Source: Pseudoalteromonas phenolica (GTDB lineage Bacteria > Pseudomonadota > Gammaproteobacteria > Enterobacterales > Alteromonadaceae). Taken from it: 64,000 bases of DNA. Where the stretch lies: assembly GCF_005886345.1 (NCBI RefSeq), contig NZ_PNEC01000004.1:62001-126000 (forward strand), in the 5' to 3' direction. Of the stretch, positions 51,665 through 62,145 are shown piece after piece. Position numbers and translations under genes: made by a program. Within the stretch, counting starts at the first letter, position 1, and each line of letters opens with the position of its first letter. The notes beneath the pieces are model-generated. The model saw nothing but the letters and a program-made list of their open reading frames with translations. It ran no database searches and was not told the DNA's origin.

Positions 51665-52060
51665 TTAAGCAACGGGCTTTTTTTCGATATTTTGCAATTC
51701 TATTTCAATGGCATCACATGAGATGTGAATTTCATAAAGTGAAATAATTAATGAAGCAGTTAAGCAGCATAAGCTTACCCCAAATAAAATGATGCCAGGT
51801 AATTGTTGGGCGATGAATAGGCTAAACATAGATACAGTGCAGAGTAAAAATGAAAACACGCCCCAAACCTGCATGGCGCGAATTAATTTGATGCGCTTTT
51901 TCAGATTGTCAATTTGTGCTAACACAACTGGGCGATTAGTGCTTCCTTCTCTGGCGTTTAATTCTCTTATCAATTGTGCAAGCACTAAAAAGCGATTGGT
52001 ATATGCTAATAGTAACAATGATATGGCAGGAAATAGCAGTGCGGGTGTTGTTAGTGTCAT
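51665..52060 (-). CDS. DUF2721-family membrane protein
   Basis: The 131-residue protein starts with LTTPALLFPAISLLLLAYTNRFL, the DUF2721 hallmark. A charged middle segment (DNLKKRIKLIRAMQVWG) and two more hydrophobic segments follow, the second of which is FGVSLCCLTASLIISLYEI. The function is unknown. It is divergent from the DUF2007 gene and upstream of the HD-GYP gene on the same strand. Confidence 0.85.
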   Translation of the reverse strand: MTLTTPALLFPAISLLLLAYTNRFLVLAQLIRELNAREGSTNRPVVLAQIDNLKKRIKLIRAMQVWGVFSFLLCTVSMFSLFIAQQLPGIILFGVSLCCLTASLIISLYEIHISCDAIEIELQNIEKKPVA

Positions 52061-52095
52061 AGCCGTTTTAACTTAAGGTCTTTTTAATATTTATT

Positions 52096-52419
52096 ATGAC
52101 AGATAATCTTTGGCAATGGTGTGAAGTTTTTAACTCAGATAATGTGATTGAAGCGCATTTGATAAAAGGGTTACTGGAGCAAGCAAATATAGATGTTTTG
52201 CTCAAAGGGGAGGCGTTACAAGGTGCACTTGGAGAAATTCCGCTAGATCAAGCAAAGGTTTCTGTGTGGGTTTATAAGATAAAATTGCGCCAAGCGCAGG
52301 AATTATTGGTAAACTACCAACAACAAGAAAAAAGCACTGAATGGCAATGTCCTGAGTGTGACGAATTTAACGGGCCAGCTTTTCAAGCATGCTGGCAATG
52401 TGGAAAAGATTATGAGTAA
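52096..52419 (+). CDS. DUF2007-type protein with C-terminal zinc ribbon
   Basis: The 107-residue protein has EVFNSDNVIEAHLIKGLLEQANIDVLLKG, the DUF2007 (putative signal-transducing) pattern. It ends with WQCPECDEFNGPAFQACWQCGKDYE, four Cys that should bind zinc. The function is unknown. It overlaps the next gene by eight bases, so the two are probably translated together. Confidence 0.82.
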   Translation: MTDNLWQWCEVFNSDNVIEAHLIKGLLEQANIDVLLKGEALQGALGEIPLDQAKVSVWVYKIKLRQAQELLVNYQQQEKSTEWQCPECDEFNGPAFQACWQCGKDYE

Positions 52420-53002
52420 AGCGAATAACTTTCAGCGAATTAGAGAGTTAAATTATTTACAAAAGGCGGTGCTGGCTGCTGCGGTTTTAGAGCGTATGTT
52501 GCCTAACTACGAATTGTTCAGTGAAGCCACAGAATTTGGTGATGCCAGTACGTTACGCAGTGCGTTAAATGTGTGTTGGGAAAAAATCTTATTGCCAAAA
52601 AGTAAGATCAGCTTAGAAAAGCAAATTGAGAAAATTGAACCGAATGTACCAGAGTTAAACGATTATCCGATGTTCGGGACTTACCCCGCCATTGATGCAG
52701 CAACTGCTTTACTTGGCTTAATTCATGGTTTAATGGCCAAAGATGAGCATGAATTTGTGAGTGTTGCGAAAATTTCACAAGCAACCGTTGCGCGTTATGT
52801 TGAGCTATTGATCGAAAGCGAAGGACTAGAACCTGAAAACAAACTGGTTCGTGAACATCCTTACATGCAATATGAAATTGACGTGTTAAGCAAGATGATT
52901 GAATTCGTTGAGAGTATGGGTCGTATCAGCAGCGACAGTGTGAAAGCGCTTAAGCAACAAGCTATCGCTGATGGTCAAACTAATATCGGCATTGCAATTT
53001 AA
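52412..53002 (+). CDS. DUF416 (YjaG-like) protein
   Basis: The 196-residue protein starts at an ATG inside the end of the previous gene. It reads RIRELNYLQKAVLAAAVLERMLPNYELF and has a YPAIDAATALLGLIHG segment, typical of DUF416/YjaG. It is mainly helical. The function is unknown. An upstream ATG in the same frame would overlap the zinc ribbon more deeply and is unlikely. Confidence 0.85.
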   Translation: MSKANNFQRIRELNYLQKAVLAAAVLERMLPNYELFSEATEFGDASTLRSALNVCWEKILLPKSKISLEKQIEKIEPNVPELNDYPMFGTYPAIDAATALLGLIHGLMAKDEHEFVSVAKISQATVARYVELLIESEGLEPENKLVREHPYMQYEIDVLSKMIEFVESMGRISSDSVKALKQQAIADGQTNIGIAI

Positions 53003-53032
53003 CGTAAAGATTAAGAGATTGGAGAATTATTG

Positions 53033-54046
53033 ATGCGCATTTTAGGCATTGAATCATCTTGTGACGAAACGGGAATTGCAATTTACGATGATGAGCAAGG
53101 GTTACTAGCCCATAAACTTTACAGTCAAGTAAAGGTACATGCTGATTATGGCGGTGTTGTACCAGAACTGGCTTCACGAGACCATGTTCGCAAAACCATT
53201 CCACTGATTGATGAAGCTTTTAAAGAAGCCGGCTGCGGTCCCGAAGACATAGACGGTGTTGCTTATACTGCTGGGCCTGGTTTAGTAGGGGCGCTATTAG
53301 TAGGCACTTCAATTGGTCGCTCATTGGCATTTGCTTGGAGTAAGCCTGCAGTTGCAGTGCACCATATGGAAGGGCATTTATTAGCACCTATGCTTGAAGA
53401 CGAACAACCAGAGTTCCCTTTTGTCGCACTACTTGTCTCAGGTGGCCACACCATGATGGTGAAAGTCGCAGGTATCGGTGAATATGAAGTGCTAGGCGAA
53501 TCAGTTGACGATGCCGCAGGTGAAGCATTTGATAAAACTGCTAAATTATTAGGTTTAGATTATCCTGGCGGCCCGCTACTGGCAAAAATGGCAGAGAAGG
53601 GGACGTCTGGACGTTTTACTTTCCCGCGACCTATGACAGATAAGCCAGGCTTAGATTTTAGTTTTAGTGGTTTAAAAACCGCAGCAGCCAAAACCATTCG
53701 TAGCGAAGGTGATGATGAACAGACTAAAGCTGATATTGCTCATGCATTCCAAACAGCAGTTATTGATACGCTAGCAATTAAGTGCAAACGTGCCCTGAAA
53801 GAAACGGGTATTATACGTTTAGTCATTGCCGGTGGTGTGAGTGCAAACACAGAGCTACGTCAAAAGCTTGAACGCATGATGCAAGGCATGAAAGGGCAGG
53901 TGTTTTATCCTCGTACTGAGTTTTGCACTGATAATGGCGCTATGATTGCGTTTGCAGGTATGCAGAGATTAAAAGCTAAGCAATACGCAACGTTAGACAT
54001 GAAAACGCAGCCGCGTTGGCCGATTGAAAGCTTACCACCGCTGTAA
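53033..54046 (+). CDS. tsaD: tRNA N6-adenosine threonylcarbamoyltransferase
   Basis: The 337-residue protein has [20 protein letters not shown], the metal-binding [18 protein letters not shown] and [17 protein letters not shown] with a YPGGP loop. TsaD, with TsaB and TsaE, adds the threonylcarbamoyl group to A37 of ANN-decoding tRNAs. The ATG used has GGAG eight bases upstream; a TTG precedes it directly. It converges with plsY. Confidence 0.97.
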   Translation: MRILGIESSCDETGIAIYDDEQGLLAHKLYSQVKVHADYGGVVPELASRDHVRKTIPLIDEAFKEAGCGPEDIDGVAYTAGPGLVGALLVGTSIGRSLAFAWSKPAVAVHHMEGHLLAPMLEDEQPEFPFVALLVSGGHTMMVKVAGIGEYEVLGESVDDAAGEAFDKTAKLLGLDYPGGPLLAKMAEKGTSGRFTFPRPMTDKPGLDFSFSGLKTAAAKTIRSEGDDEQTKADIAHAFQTAVIDTLAIKCKRALKETGIIRLVIAGGVSANTELRQKLERMMQGMKGQVFYPRTEFCTDNGAMIAFAGMQRLKAKQYATLDMKTQPRWPIESLPPL

Positions 54047-54056
54047 GACTTTAAAG

Positions 54057-54644
54057 CTAAGCTTTCTTCTTACCTATTTTTGGCTCTTTCCCTTGAAGGA
54101 GCCTTTTTATATTGGCGCGATGACGAAAGATAATCAGCACAGTTAGAAAACTTACTGGCACAGTATAAATCGGTTTGATCAGCCAAGTATAAAACGGAGC
54201 CAAAGCCACAGTCACAATAGCGCCAAGCGATGAATATCGAGTAAACCAAACCACAGTGGCCCATGTTGCAATCAACAGTCCACCTAAGCTTAATCCGATT
54301 GGTAAAAGTGCTCCAAACGCCGTCGCAACAGCTTTTCCTCCATTAAAATGAAAGAACACCGGGTAGATGTGACCAAGGCAAGCAGCGACAGCTATCGCGC
54401 CCAACCAGTTTGGCTCTACACCTAAAAAGTAAGCGCCCCAAACAGGAATGGTACCTTTCAAGATGTCGAAGGTGAGTACTAAAGCAGCAGGAAGTTTTCC
54501 GCCTAAACGAAGCACATTGGTTGCGCCTGGATTATTTGAGCCAGAAAAGCGAGGGTCGGGTAACTTGAATAACTGACACACGAGCACTGCAGACGATACA
54601 GAGCCAATTAAATAGGCACATATGCAGATTAACGTAATTAACAC
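54057..54644 (-). CDS. plsY: Acyl-phosphate glycerol-3-phosphate acyltransferase
   Basis: The 195-residue membrane protein has [37 protein letters not shown] and a late [17 protein letters not shown], the three conserved PlsY motifs. It makes lysophosphatidate from acyl-phosphate and glycerol-3-phosphate in the inner membrane. It is divergent from folB, as in many gammaproteobacteria. Confidence 0.96.
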   Translation of the reverse strand: MLITLICICAYLIGSVSSAVLVCQLFKLPDPRFSGSNNPGATNVLRLGGKLPAALVLTFDILKGTIPVWGAYFLGVEPNWLGAIAVAACLGHIYPVFFHFNGGKAVATAFGALLPIGLSLGGLLIATWATVVWFTRYSSLGAIVTVALAPFYTWLIKPIYTVPVSFLTVLIIFRHRANIKRLLQGKEPKIGKKKA

Positions 54645-54756
54645 AGGTTTCCTTATTTTGTCTTCAGCGTATTTCGGCTATCATTTCCCGATTCGAATGT
54701 AACTATATAAGTTACTAATCTATTTGTCACAGACAAAATACCAAAGTGGGGCGTGA

Positions 54757-55113
54757 ATGGATAAGGTCTATATTTCTCAGCTACATGTTGAAACTATTAT
54801 TGGCGTGTACGATTTTGAGAAAGAAAGTAAACAAAGTTTGTACTTTGATGTGGAAATGCTGACTGATATTCTAGCTGCAGCGCAGAGTGATGATATTAAC
54901 TTAGCAGTCGATTATGCAAAAGTTAGCGAAGATATAATTACGCATACCACAGCCAAACCAGTTGAATTACTTGAAACCTTAGTTGAGCAACTCGCAGCAT
55001 TGATTTTAGAGAAATACAACGTCACACAAGTGACGATTAAGGTGAGCAAGCCCGCAGCAGTGACTGCAGCGCAAACCGTTGGTGTTGAGATAACTCGAGT
55101 TAAAGACATCTAA
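54757..55113 (+). CDS. folB: Dihydroneopterin aldolase
   Basis: The 118-residue protein has DKVYISQLHVETIIGVYDFEK and VDYAKVSEDI, with VTIKVSKPAAV near the end, as in FolB (about 120). It converts dihydroneopterin to 6-hydroxymethyl-dihydropterin, the substrate of FolK, whose gene starts one base after its stop. Confidence 0.94.
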   Translation: MDKVYISQLHVETIIGVYDFEKESKQSLYFDVEMLTDILAAAQSDDINLAVDYAKVSEDIITHTTAKPVELLETLVEQLAALILEKYNVTQVTIKVSKPAAVTAAQTVGVEITRVKDI

Positions 55114-55114
55114 T

Positions 55115-55594
55115 ATGGCGCAGATTTTTATTAGCTTAGGCTCTAACGTAGACAGAGAAAAACATCTACTTGCGGGCTTAAATGCCTTGATTTCACAATT
55201 TCCTGACTATCAGCATTCTAGTGTCTTTGAAAGTGAAGCCGTTGGTTTTAATGGTAATAACTTTTTTAATTCTGTCTTTGCTGCACAAACAGATATGCCG
55301 CTTGAGCAGGTGTGTGCTTTACTCAAGCAGATCGAAAGAGACAATGGCCGAACACCATCAGATAAAAAATTTAGCCCACGCACGCTCGATCTCGACCTAC
55401 TGTTTTATGATGATGTAATTTGCGACACACCTGCACAATTGCCTCGTGATGAAATAACTAAGAATGCGTTTGTATTAAAGCCATTGGCTGAATTAGCACC
55501 GCATTTTTATCACCCAGTAGCCAAGCAAACCATAGGTGAACTTTGGCAAAATTATGACAACTTAAATCAAAAGCTATGGAAAGTGGAGTTTTAA
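55115..55594 (+). CDS. folK: 2-amino-4-hydroxy-6-hydroxymethyldihydropteridine pyrophosphokinase
   Basis: The 159-residue protein has FISLGSNVDREKHL and the signature KFSPRTLDLDLLFYDD with the catalytic Asp pair. It transfers pyrophosphate from ATP to the pterin made by FolB. uppP follows three bases on, so folB, folK and uppP are likely one operon. Confidence 0.95.
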   Translation: MAQIFISLGSNVDREKHLLAGLNALISQFPDYQHSSVFESEAVGFNGNNFFNSVFAAQTDMPLEQVCALLKQIERDNGRTPSDKKFSPRTLDLDLLFYDDVICDTPAQLPRDEITKNAFVLKPLAELAPHFYHPVAKQTIGELWQNYDNLNQKLWKVEF

Positions 55595-55597
55595 CCC

Positions 55598-56404
55598 ATG
55601 AGCATTATAGAAATTATTGTGTTGGCCCTAGTACAAGGTCTGACAGAGTTTTTACCTATTTCGAGTTCAGCACATTTAATTCTGCCGTCACAGGTATTGG
55701 GCTGGCAAGATCAAGGTACGGCCTTTGATGTCGCTGTTCACGTTGGCACCTTGTTAGCAGTAATTATCTACTTTAGAAAAGAAGTCGTAGATATTTTAAG
55801 CGCGTGGTTTAACTCATTTGGTGCACAAGGTAAAAGAACTGAAGACAGCCAGCTTGGCTGGTGGATCATTTTGGCCACCTTACCGTCATTGGTTATCGGT
55901 TACTTATTAAAAGATTTCGTAGAAGTATATTCTCGAAATGCATGGATCATTGCCACAACGACCATCGTATTTGGTTTACTGCTCTGGTATGCCGATGCTA
56001 AAGCGAAGCAAATCAAAACCATTTATCAAATTAACTGGGTAATGGCACTTTTGATTGGTTTGTCGCAAGTGGTTGCTATGTTATTTCCAGGCACATCACG
56101 TTCAGGTATTACCATGACAACGGGTCTATTGCTTGGCTTGAATAAGCAAAGTGCAGCGCGCTTCTCTTTCTTGATGTCTATTCCAGTTATCGCTGCAGCG
56201 GGTTCATACTACATTTATAAGTTGTCTACAGGCGATGAACTGATTGATTGGAACGCGATTATTTTTGGCGCGGTGTTATCTTTCATTGCGGCTTATGCGT
56301 GTATTTACTTTTTCTTAAAAGTGATTGAGAAAATGGGTATGTTCCCGTTTGTAGTTTACCGTTTACTATTAGGTCTTGGCCTATTTGCTTTTTTAATGTG
56401 GTAA
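55598..56404 (+). CDS. uppP: Undecaprenyl-diphosphatase
   Basis: The 268-residue membrane protein has [19 protein letters not shown] and [20 protein letters not shown], the two active-site motifs of UppP (BacA). It recycles undecaprenyl diphosphate for peptidoglycan and LPS synthesis. A strong terminator follows. Confidence 0.96.
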   Translation: MSIIEIIVLALVQGLTEFLPISSSAHLILPSQVLGWQDQGTAFDVAVHVGTLLAVIIYFRKEVVDILSAWFNSFGAQGKRTEDSQLGWWIILATLPSLVIGYLLKDFVEVYSRNAWIIATTTIVFGLLLWYADAKAKQIKTIYQINWVMALLIGLSQVVAMLFPGTSRSGITMTTGLLLGLNKQSAARFSFLMSIPVIAAAGSYYIYKLSTGDELIDWNAIIFGAVLSFIAAYACIYFFLKVIEKMGMFPFVVYRLLLGLGLFAFLMW

Positions 56405-56438
56405 ATGTTATTTAAGCTTATAAACATGAACTTCAAGA

Positions 56439-56460
56439 CAGCGCTTCGGCGCTGTTTTTT
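56439..56460 (+). terminator. Terminator after uppP
   Basis: CAGCGC and GCGCTG form a six-base stem closed by a TTCG tetraloop, followed by six T. Confidence 0.92.
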
Positions 56461-56591
56461 ATGTCTAAAACAAAATAGTAAGTAATATCTTGAGAGGCGA
56501 GGCCTCAATTAAACTTTTTCCTTATAAGCTCTGGCAACAATGATCAGACTCTAGAAATAGCATGGTGCGAGAGCCGTTTTCTATCGGCAAT

Positions 56592-56617
56592 AAAAAACGC
56601 CTCTGAAGAGGCGTTTT
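56592..56617 (-). terminator. Terminator after the TonB-dependent receptor gene
   Basis: AAAACGCCTCT and AGAGGCGTTTT form an 11-base stem with a two-base gap, followed on the minus strand by T. It lies 23 bases after the stop. Confidence 0.85.
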
Positions 56618-56639
56618 GAAATACTAACTTCTAATTAGA

Positions 56640-59552
56640 TTAGAAAGTGTATTTAGCACCGATTGATAGGCGGCGACCTTTCACGTCGAAGAATTCACCT
56701 TCATCGTAAGCAAATGGGTTACGTGGTGGTTCGCGGTCTAATAGGTTGTTAACACCTACACGTAACTGTAACTCATCCATTAGGTACGTTTTGTACATAA
56801 AATCAAACGTTGTGTAAGAAGGAATGTCGTTATAGTTGTTATCTTCAGCAGTCCAGTCATTGTCTTCGACTGTAGCGTGTCGATAGTTTACAGTCAGCAC
56901 ATATGATGAATCATCTTGAGCATAAACTGTGCTTAATCGGCCTTTCCAACGAGGAGATGCTGTCTCACCAACATAATTACGGAAATCTTCTTCACGTCCA
57001 GTTGAGTTTTGGTTGTCATCGATTAGATAAGTAGCCGTTAACTTAACTGATAGGCTGCCATTGAACACATCGGTGCGGTAAGCTGACTCGAAGTCCATAC
57101 CTTTCTTCGTGATTTGTGCTGCGTTGATTGGACGCATGTAGAAGTGAGTAATATTGCCTGTTTTCTCATCGCGCTCAAAATTACCACAGAATGGATTATC
57201 TAATGAAGATGATTCATAACATAATTCAACACTGTCACGACCAAAATACTCAATCGCACCATCAACCTCAAATGACCAGTAGTCCATAGTGAAGTCCAAG
57301 CCATCTACAAATGAAGGCGTGTAAATCACACCAATTGTGTAGTCGTTTGATACTTCATTTTCAAGATTTTGGTTACCTTGAATATAACCTGGTAGACTAC
57401 CACCTGATAGCCAATCTGTAGAAGGCATCCAACCCTCAGCTAAGCCATCGGCTTGACAGTTTTTGATGACGTTCGCTTTGTACTTGCTACCAGAGCTTTC
57501 AATTGAATCGGCACGACATACATCCGCACGACCTGAGCTAAATGTTTTTGAATTTGGTGTGAATAAGTCACCAAGGTTTGGTGCACGAACTGATTTTGAA
57601 CGGTTTAAACGAACACGAAGTTCTTCAGTTACACCCCAGTTTAATGCAAGTTTCCAAGCAGTGTCAGAACCAGTTACAGAGTAGTCCATGTAACGGAACG
57701 CAGTCTCAAATGTTAAGTCTGTTGCTAAAAACGCATCTTCTAGAAGAGGGATTGAGATTTCAGCTGATAACTCATCTACTTCAATTTCACCATTCATAGG
57801 TAGGCTTGAATTACCGAAAATTAAGCCTTTTTCCATATTTTGAGATGGATTTGTCGTTGCAGATTCACGACGGTGCTCCGCTGTGAATGCAGCAGCCACA
57901 TAGCCTGCAGGCAATTCATATAATGCCCCATCAACCGTTAATGCAAATACAACTTGGTCATGCTTTGCAAAACGTGTTGCGGTTGTTGCAATGTAATCTT
58001 GCTGAGCTGCTGTTGCAGATGTTGCGCCCATAGTATTGAACGGTGTACAACCTTCAATAGCACCAACCACATTGCCTTCCGCATCACGATCTGCACATAC
58101 GATCTGACCGTTATACTCTACGGCATCAATTGCGTTCGCAAGGTTTTGTGTTAATACTTCACCTGTCCAAAGCGTATCTTGCTCGATACGACCATATTGA
58201 ACGTATGTGCTGTAACCCCAGTCATCAGTTAAGTAACCTTCAGCGCCAAAAGAAGTACGGAATACTTCACGCTCTTGGTTGTACATACGGTCACCCCAAA
58301 GGTGTTCGTTTGCTTGACGAAGCGTTACAGAAGTAAGCTCATTGTCGTCCATTAGTTTCGCCATATCATCTTTGATGAATGCGTTGTCGCGACGAATGGT
58401 GTGGCGGAAGAAAGCTGGTGAGCTTTCAGTTGTTGCGTCTGTGTTTGAGTAAGTGAAGTCAAACGTTAATGCATGCTCATCATCTAGCTGATAAGTACCG
58501 TAGGCTGATGCAATTACTCGCTCAAGTGGCGTTTGGAAATAAGACTTGTATCCGTCACTGAACACGCCATCACCCATGTTATTAGCATCAGTGAAATAAC
58601 GATTTGCATCACGACCAACACCAGGGTTAGGTACCATGCCTAGGCCATTATCGAATGCTTTGATATTACCATTCTCATCGAACGTGTAGTGATGGTTTAC
58701 AAAATGGTCCGTAGTAAAGCCTTTAGGTGCAGGCTTTGTGAAGAAATCCCCACCTTCTGAGTAGTATGCTAATGCTGTTGGTTTACCTAGAATGACACGA
58801 TCTGGAATACCGTCTTCACCACCTGTGTTTTCAGGGTTACCGTAGGAGTTTACAGGGTTTGCAAAGAAATCACGGCTTAACTTAGTGTAGCTTTCATTTT
58901 CTGTGTAGTTTAAAGAAGCAATGAAAGATAGTTTGTCTTCTTCCATACCACCAGTGATTGAGAAGTAGTTAGACTCACCACCACTTTGCTCAGGACGAAC
59001 CGTTGAAAAATCAACTTCGATGCCGTCCATAGATTTTTTAGTAATAATGTTCACAACACCAGCAACAGCATCAGCACCGTATACTGCAGCAGCACCACCA
59101 GTGGCAATTTCGATACGCTCGATCATTGATGTAGGGATGTTGTTTAAATCAACAGCTGTGTCACCAACAGAGCCTGGTACAAAACGTCGACCATTAACAA
59201 GCACTAAAGTACGCTCTGAACCTAAACCACGAAGGTCAGTTGTATTAAGGCCTGAAGCATAAATGTAGTTAGTCGTTGTTTCAGGAGAAAGACCAACTGT
59301 CGCTTGCGGCATTTCTTCAAGCAGGTCGTTTACGTTTGTAATACCTTGGTTTTCTAACTCAACACCACCGATCACGGTCACTGGTGTTGGTGAGGTTAGA
59401 TTGAAGCGCTTGATTTTAGAACCAGTAACTTGGATACGTTCAACTTTTTGTTCTTCAGTATTTGTGTTTGCAACAGCAACAGAGCTTGCAGCTGTGCCTG
59501 CAAGCAAGGCGGCATGAATACCAGCTGTTAATAGATTTAACTTTTTCAACAT
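56640..59552 (-). CDS. TonB-dependent outer-membrane receptor
   Basis: The ATG used gives 970 residues and is preceded by AAAGGT at a close spacing. A signal peptide (LLTAGIHAALLAGTAASS) is followed by a TonB-box-like VERIQVTGSKIKR, a plug domain (PVTVIGGVELENQGITNVNDLL, RGLGSERTLVLVNGRR, AAVYGADAVAGVVNIITKK) and a 22-strand barrel ending in LSIGAKYTF with terminal Phe. The GSKIKR and GLGSERTLVLVNGRR pattern is that of the large carbohydrate/peptide-type receptors of marine Alteromonadales. The ligand is unknown. An ATG 36 bases upstream is less likely. Confidence 0.93.
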   Translation of the reverse strand: MLKKLNLLTAGIHAALLAGTAASSVAVANTNTEEQKVERIQVTGSKIKRFNLTSPTPVTVIGGVELENQGITNVNDLLEEMPQATVGLSPETTTNYIYASGLNTTDLRGLGSERTLVLVNGRRFVPGSVGDTAVDLNNIPTSMIERIEIATGGAAAVYGADAVAGVVNIITKKSMDGIEVDFSTVRPEQSGGESNYFSITGGMEEDKLSFIASLNYTENESYTKLSRDFFANPVNSYGNPENTGGEDGIPDRVILGKPTALAYYSEGGDFFTKPAPKGFTTDHFVNHHYTFDENGNIKAFDNGLGMVPNPGVGRDANRYFTDANNMGDGVFSDGYKSYFQTPLERVIASAYGTYQLDDEHALTFDFTYSNTDATTESSPAFFRHTIRRDNAFIKDDMAKLMDDNELTSVTLRQANEHLWGDRMYNQEREVFRTSFGAEGYLTDDWGYSTYVQYGRIEQDTLWTGEVLTQNLANAIDAVEYNGQIVCADRDAEGNVVGAIEGCTPFNTMGATSATAAQQDYIATTATRFAKHDQVVFALTVDGALYELPAGYVAAAFTAEHRRESATTNPSQNMEKGLIFGNSSLPMNGEIEVDELSAEISIPLLEDAFLATDLTFETAFRYMDYSVTGSDTAWKLALNWGVTEELRVRLNRSKSVRAPNLGDLFTPNSKTFSSGRADVCRADSIESSGSKYKANVIKNCQADGLAEGWMPSTDWLSGGSLPGYIQGNQNLENEVSNDYTIGVIYTPSFVDGLDFTMDYWSFEVDGAIEYFGRDSVELCYESSSLDNPFCGNFERDEKTGNITHFYMRPINAAQITKKGMDFESAYRTDVFNGSLSVKLTATYLIDDNQNSTGREEDFRNYVGETASPRWKGRLSTVYAQDDSSYVLTVNYRHATVEDNDWTAEDNNYNDIPSYTTFDFMYKTYLMDELQLRVGVNNLLDREPPRNPFAYDEGEFFDVKGRRLSIGAKYTF

Positions 59553-59999
59553 ATAACCTTTTTTATTTGCTTTGAATCTCACATGCATTGCATGTGCCTT
59601 AGGTCAGAGCTGTTTTTAGCATAACTAATTGTTACATTTGGTACTTTCTTTGGTTGTGTTACTTGTTTGCTTTTTGTAAAAAGTGTTTACTAGAAGGGGG
59701 GTGGATGTTTTTTGATAATAAATTCAGTGTGTTGCGCTTGGGTTTTTTGTATTGTTAAGTTGACAGGTTTCTGTTTGGGTAGCAGCTTGAAGAGTTTGAT
59801 TTAACTTTTGGTTAGTGTGTGCAAACTTCCATTAAACTTCTAGCTTTTATAATGTTCTCAAATGTAACATCTCTGTAGTGGTAATTGTTAAAAGTGCTGT
59901 CTCTTTAATGAGCATTTAAGCTTTTTTATTAATTTTATAGGGAACTTTTGAGGCGTAAGTTAAAAAACACCTCAAAATGAGATTAACCTGAGTGTTATG
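59553..59999. other. Intergenic region upstream of the TonB-dependent receptor
   Basis: No open reading frame or RNA gene was recognised in these 447 bases. They are AT-rich with several T runs, and probably carry the receptor promoter on the left and the cca terminator hairpin on the right. No Fur-type palindrome was seen. Confidence 0.5.
59946..59977 (-). terminator. Probable terminator after cca
   Basis: TTTTGAGG and CCTCAAAA form an eight-base stem with a 16-base loop that includes a run of A on the plus strand, 23 bases after the cca stop. The T tail is weak. Confidence 0.4.
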
Positions 60000-61115
60000 T
60001 TACTCGAGTATTTTACTTATGGCTGTAACTCGAGCAGTTTGCAAGCCGAGTTTGATCTCAGCGCCTTTATAACCTAATGCGATGATTTGTTGGGCAGTAA
60101 TTGCTTGTGCCGCATTGGCACAGTTCTCTAGCATTTTTGCAATATCAGTTTTATTTCCCGAGTACTTTAAAATCTCTAGCAGTAAAGAGAATCGTTCTGG
60201 TCGGCGCCATAAATCAATTTGATTAAAAAATTGTAATACACCCTCTGCATTTAATGATGCATTGAGTAGTAATTGTAAGGTTTTATAATCTCGCAAACTA
60301 TTGGCGAAGATACTTGGGATCCTCAGACTTTGCTCAATATCTTTTAAGTTATCTAATTTACACGTTTGAAGGCAGATACAAAATTGGCAAATTTGCCAAG
60401 TACTTGTTATATGCAGCGAGTTACTCATTTCTTTTTGATTATTAATTTGTGAAGTCAAAGGGCTATTAAGCGCGTTCCAACTAGGCAGTATAGGTAGGGT
60501 ATCTTCCAGCGCATTGAGTTCATTGAGCACATCTAAGAATAAGTGGAATGTACCTGTTTTTAGGCACTTCTCAATTTCTAACCAAATACGCTCTTTGGTG
60601 AGAGTTTTGAGCTCCCCGGCGCTGACCATTTCCTTCATCAATTTAAATGTTTCAGGTGCAAGGATAAAACCTAAGTGATGATATCGAGCTGCAAATCTTG
60701 CGACACGTAATATGCGCAATGGGTCTTCACTAAAAGCGGGGCCAACATGTCTAAGTATGCGGCTTTTAATATCTGCTTGGCCATGATAAGGATCTACAAG
60801 TTGCCCGTTTTCATCCTGTGCGATGGCGTTGATGGTTAAATCGCGACGATACAAGTCATCTTCTAAAGTGACTGTTGGGTCAAAATCACAAATAAAACCG
60901 GTATAACCTTGTCCGCTTTTACGCTCTTTGCGCGCTAGGGCATATTCGTCTTTACTCTCAGGGTGTAAAAAAACGGGAAAGTCTTTACCGACTTGTGTAT
61001 AGCCTAAAGCAAGCATTTGTTTAGGCGTACTGCCAACCACAACATAGTCATGTTCAACGATGGGGTAATTTAATAAGGCGTCGCGGACAGCGCCGCCAAC
61101 TAAGTAAACTTTCAT
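60000..61115 (-). CDS. cca: CCA-adding tRNA nucleotidyltransferase
   Basis: The 371-residue protein has [60 protein letters not shown] and [21 protein letters not shown], the catalytic and template motifs of bacterial class II CCA enzymes close to E. coli Cca. It adds or repairs the 3' CCA of tRNAs. E. coli Cca (412 residues) has an HD phosphohydrolase domain in its C-terminal half. Here the region is about 40 residues shorter, Cys-rich ([17 protein letters not shown]), and no HDxGK motif is visible. It is divergent from gspA. Confidence 0.95.
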   Translation of the reverse strand: MKVYLVGGAVRDALLNYPIVEHDYVVVGSTPKQMLALGYTQVGKDFPVFLHPESKDEYALARKERKSGQGYTGFICDFDPTVTLEDDLYRRDLTINAIAQDENGQLVDPYHGQADIKSRILRHVGPAFSEDPLRILRVARFAARYHHLGFILAPETFKLMKEMVSAGELKTLTKERIWLEIEKCLKTGTFHLFLDVLNELNALEDTLPILPSWNALNSPLTSQINNQKEMSNSLHITSTWQICQFCICLQTCKLDNLKDIEQSLRIPSIFANSLRDYKTLQLLLNASLNAEGVLQFFNQIDLWRRPERFSLLLEILKYSGNKTDIAKMLENCANAAQAITAQQIIALGYKGAEIKLGLQTARVTAISKILE

Positions 61116-61213
61116 TTGTCATCCGGTCTTTAATGATGTGCATGGCTTGATGGTTTAATCTTGCGCACTTTTTTGCCATTATAGGGCCTATCATAACAAT
61201 AAAGAGTTTTATC

Positions 61214-62134
61214 GTGTATTTAAGCTATTTTGGGTTGAAAGAAAAACCGTTTTCAATTGCACCTAATCCCGAGTATTTATATATGAGTGAACGTCACAAA
61301 GAGGCGTTGTTACACTTGAATTATGGACTGGGTGATACGGGAGGATTTGTACTTTTAACAGGTGAAGTAGGCACAGGTAAAACGACTATTACACGTTCAA
61401 TGCTCAAATCATTGCCAGAGAATACCGAAGTTGCTTTTGTTTTAAACCCTGCTTTGTCTGAGCTTGAATTATTGGCCAGTATTTGTGATGAATTAAATAT
61501 CACATACGATTTGCAATCAGCAACGTTAAAAAGCTTAACCGATGCTTTAAAAGCTTGCTTTATTGAAAATTATAAATCGGGTGGTCATACATTATTAGTG
61601 ATCGACGAAGCTCAGCATTTATCCCCTAGTGTCCTTGAGCAACTACGCTTATTAACTAACTTAGAAACTGATAATAAAAAGCTAGTACAAATAGCCTTGA
61701 TTGGTCAGCCTGAGTTACAAGTGCTTTTGCAACGAAATGAGCTTAGGCAGCTTGCTCAACGCATTACCTCTCGATATCACTTGTTATCCTTAACCGAGTC
61801 GCAAGTGTTTGCTTATATTCAGCACCGTTTACAAACTGCAGGATGCGACACCGAATTATTTAGCCATGAAGCCGTTGCACATATTTATAAACGCACTCAA
61901 GGGATCCCAAGGTTGATTAATTTGCTAGCTGACAGATGTTTGTTAGGGGCATTCTCAGCACAAAAAAAACAAATAGACAAAGCGGTAGTTGAGCAGGCAG
62001 CAAGAGAGGCGCTGCCTATGGCAAATATAAGTGCCGAGCCTGAATCAAAAAGTAAATTAAAGCAATTTGCTCCATTGTTATCGTTTATTTTGGCAAGTTA
62101 TCTGTTTGGTTTTGCCGCCGCCTTTATTTTTTAA
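61214..62134 (+). CDS. gspA: GspA/ExeA-type AAA ATPase (short form)
   Basis: Translation starts at GTG. The 306-residue protein opens with YLSYFGLKEKPFSIAPNPEY, has the Walker A LLTGEVGTGKTTITR, Walker B LLVIDEAQHL and SRYHLLSL, then one C-terminal membrane helix (PLLSFILASYLFGFAAAFIF). In Aeromonas, ExeA works with ExeB to insert the secretin ring through peptidoglycan. ExeA is normally over 500 residues with a periplasmic peptidoglycan-binding domain, which is absent here. gspB follows 11 bases on. The related MshM is less similar at the N-terminus. Confidence 0.88.
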   Translation: MYLSYFGLKEKPFSIAPNPEYLYMSERHKEALLHLNYGLGDTGGFVLLTGEVGTGKTTITRSMLKSLPENTEVAFVLNPALSELELLASICDELNITYDLQSATLKSLTDALKACFIENYKSGGHTLLVIDEAQHLSPSVLEQLRLLTNLETDNKKLVQIALIGQPELQVLLQRNELRQLAQRITSRYHLLSLTESQVFAYIQHRLQTAGCDTELFSHEAVAHIYKRTQGIPRLINLLADRCLLGAFSAQKKQIDKAVVEQAAREALPMANISAEPESKSKLKQFAPLLSFILASYLFGFAAAFIF

Positions 62135-62145
62135 GAAGTATGATT

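Noticed and set aside
57463..59262. Several plus-strand open frames inside the TonB-dependent receptor gene
   Set aside because: They are antisense shadows of a long, well-supported coding frame.
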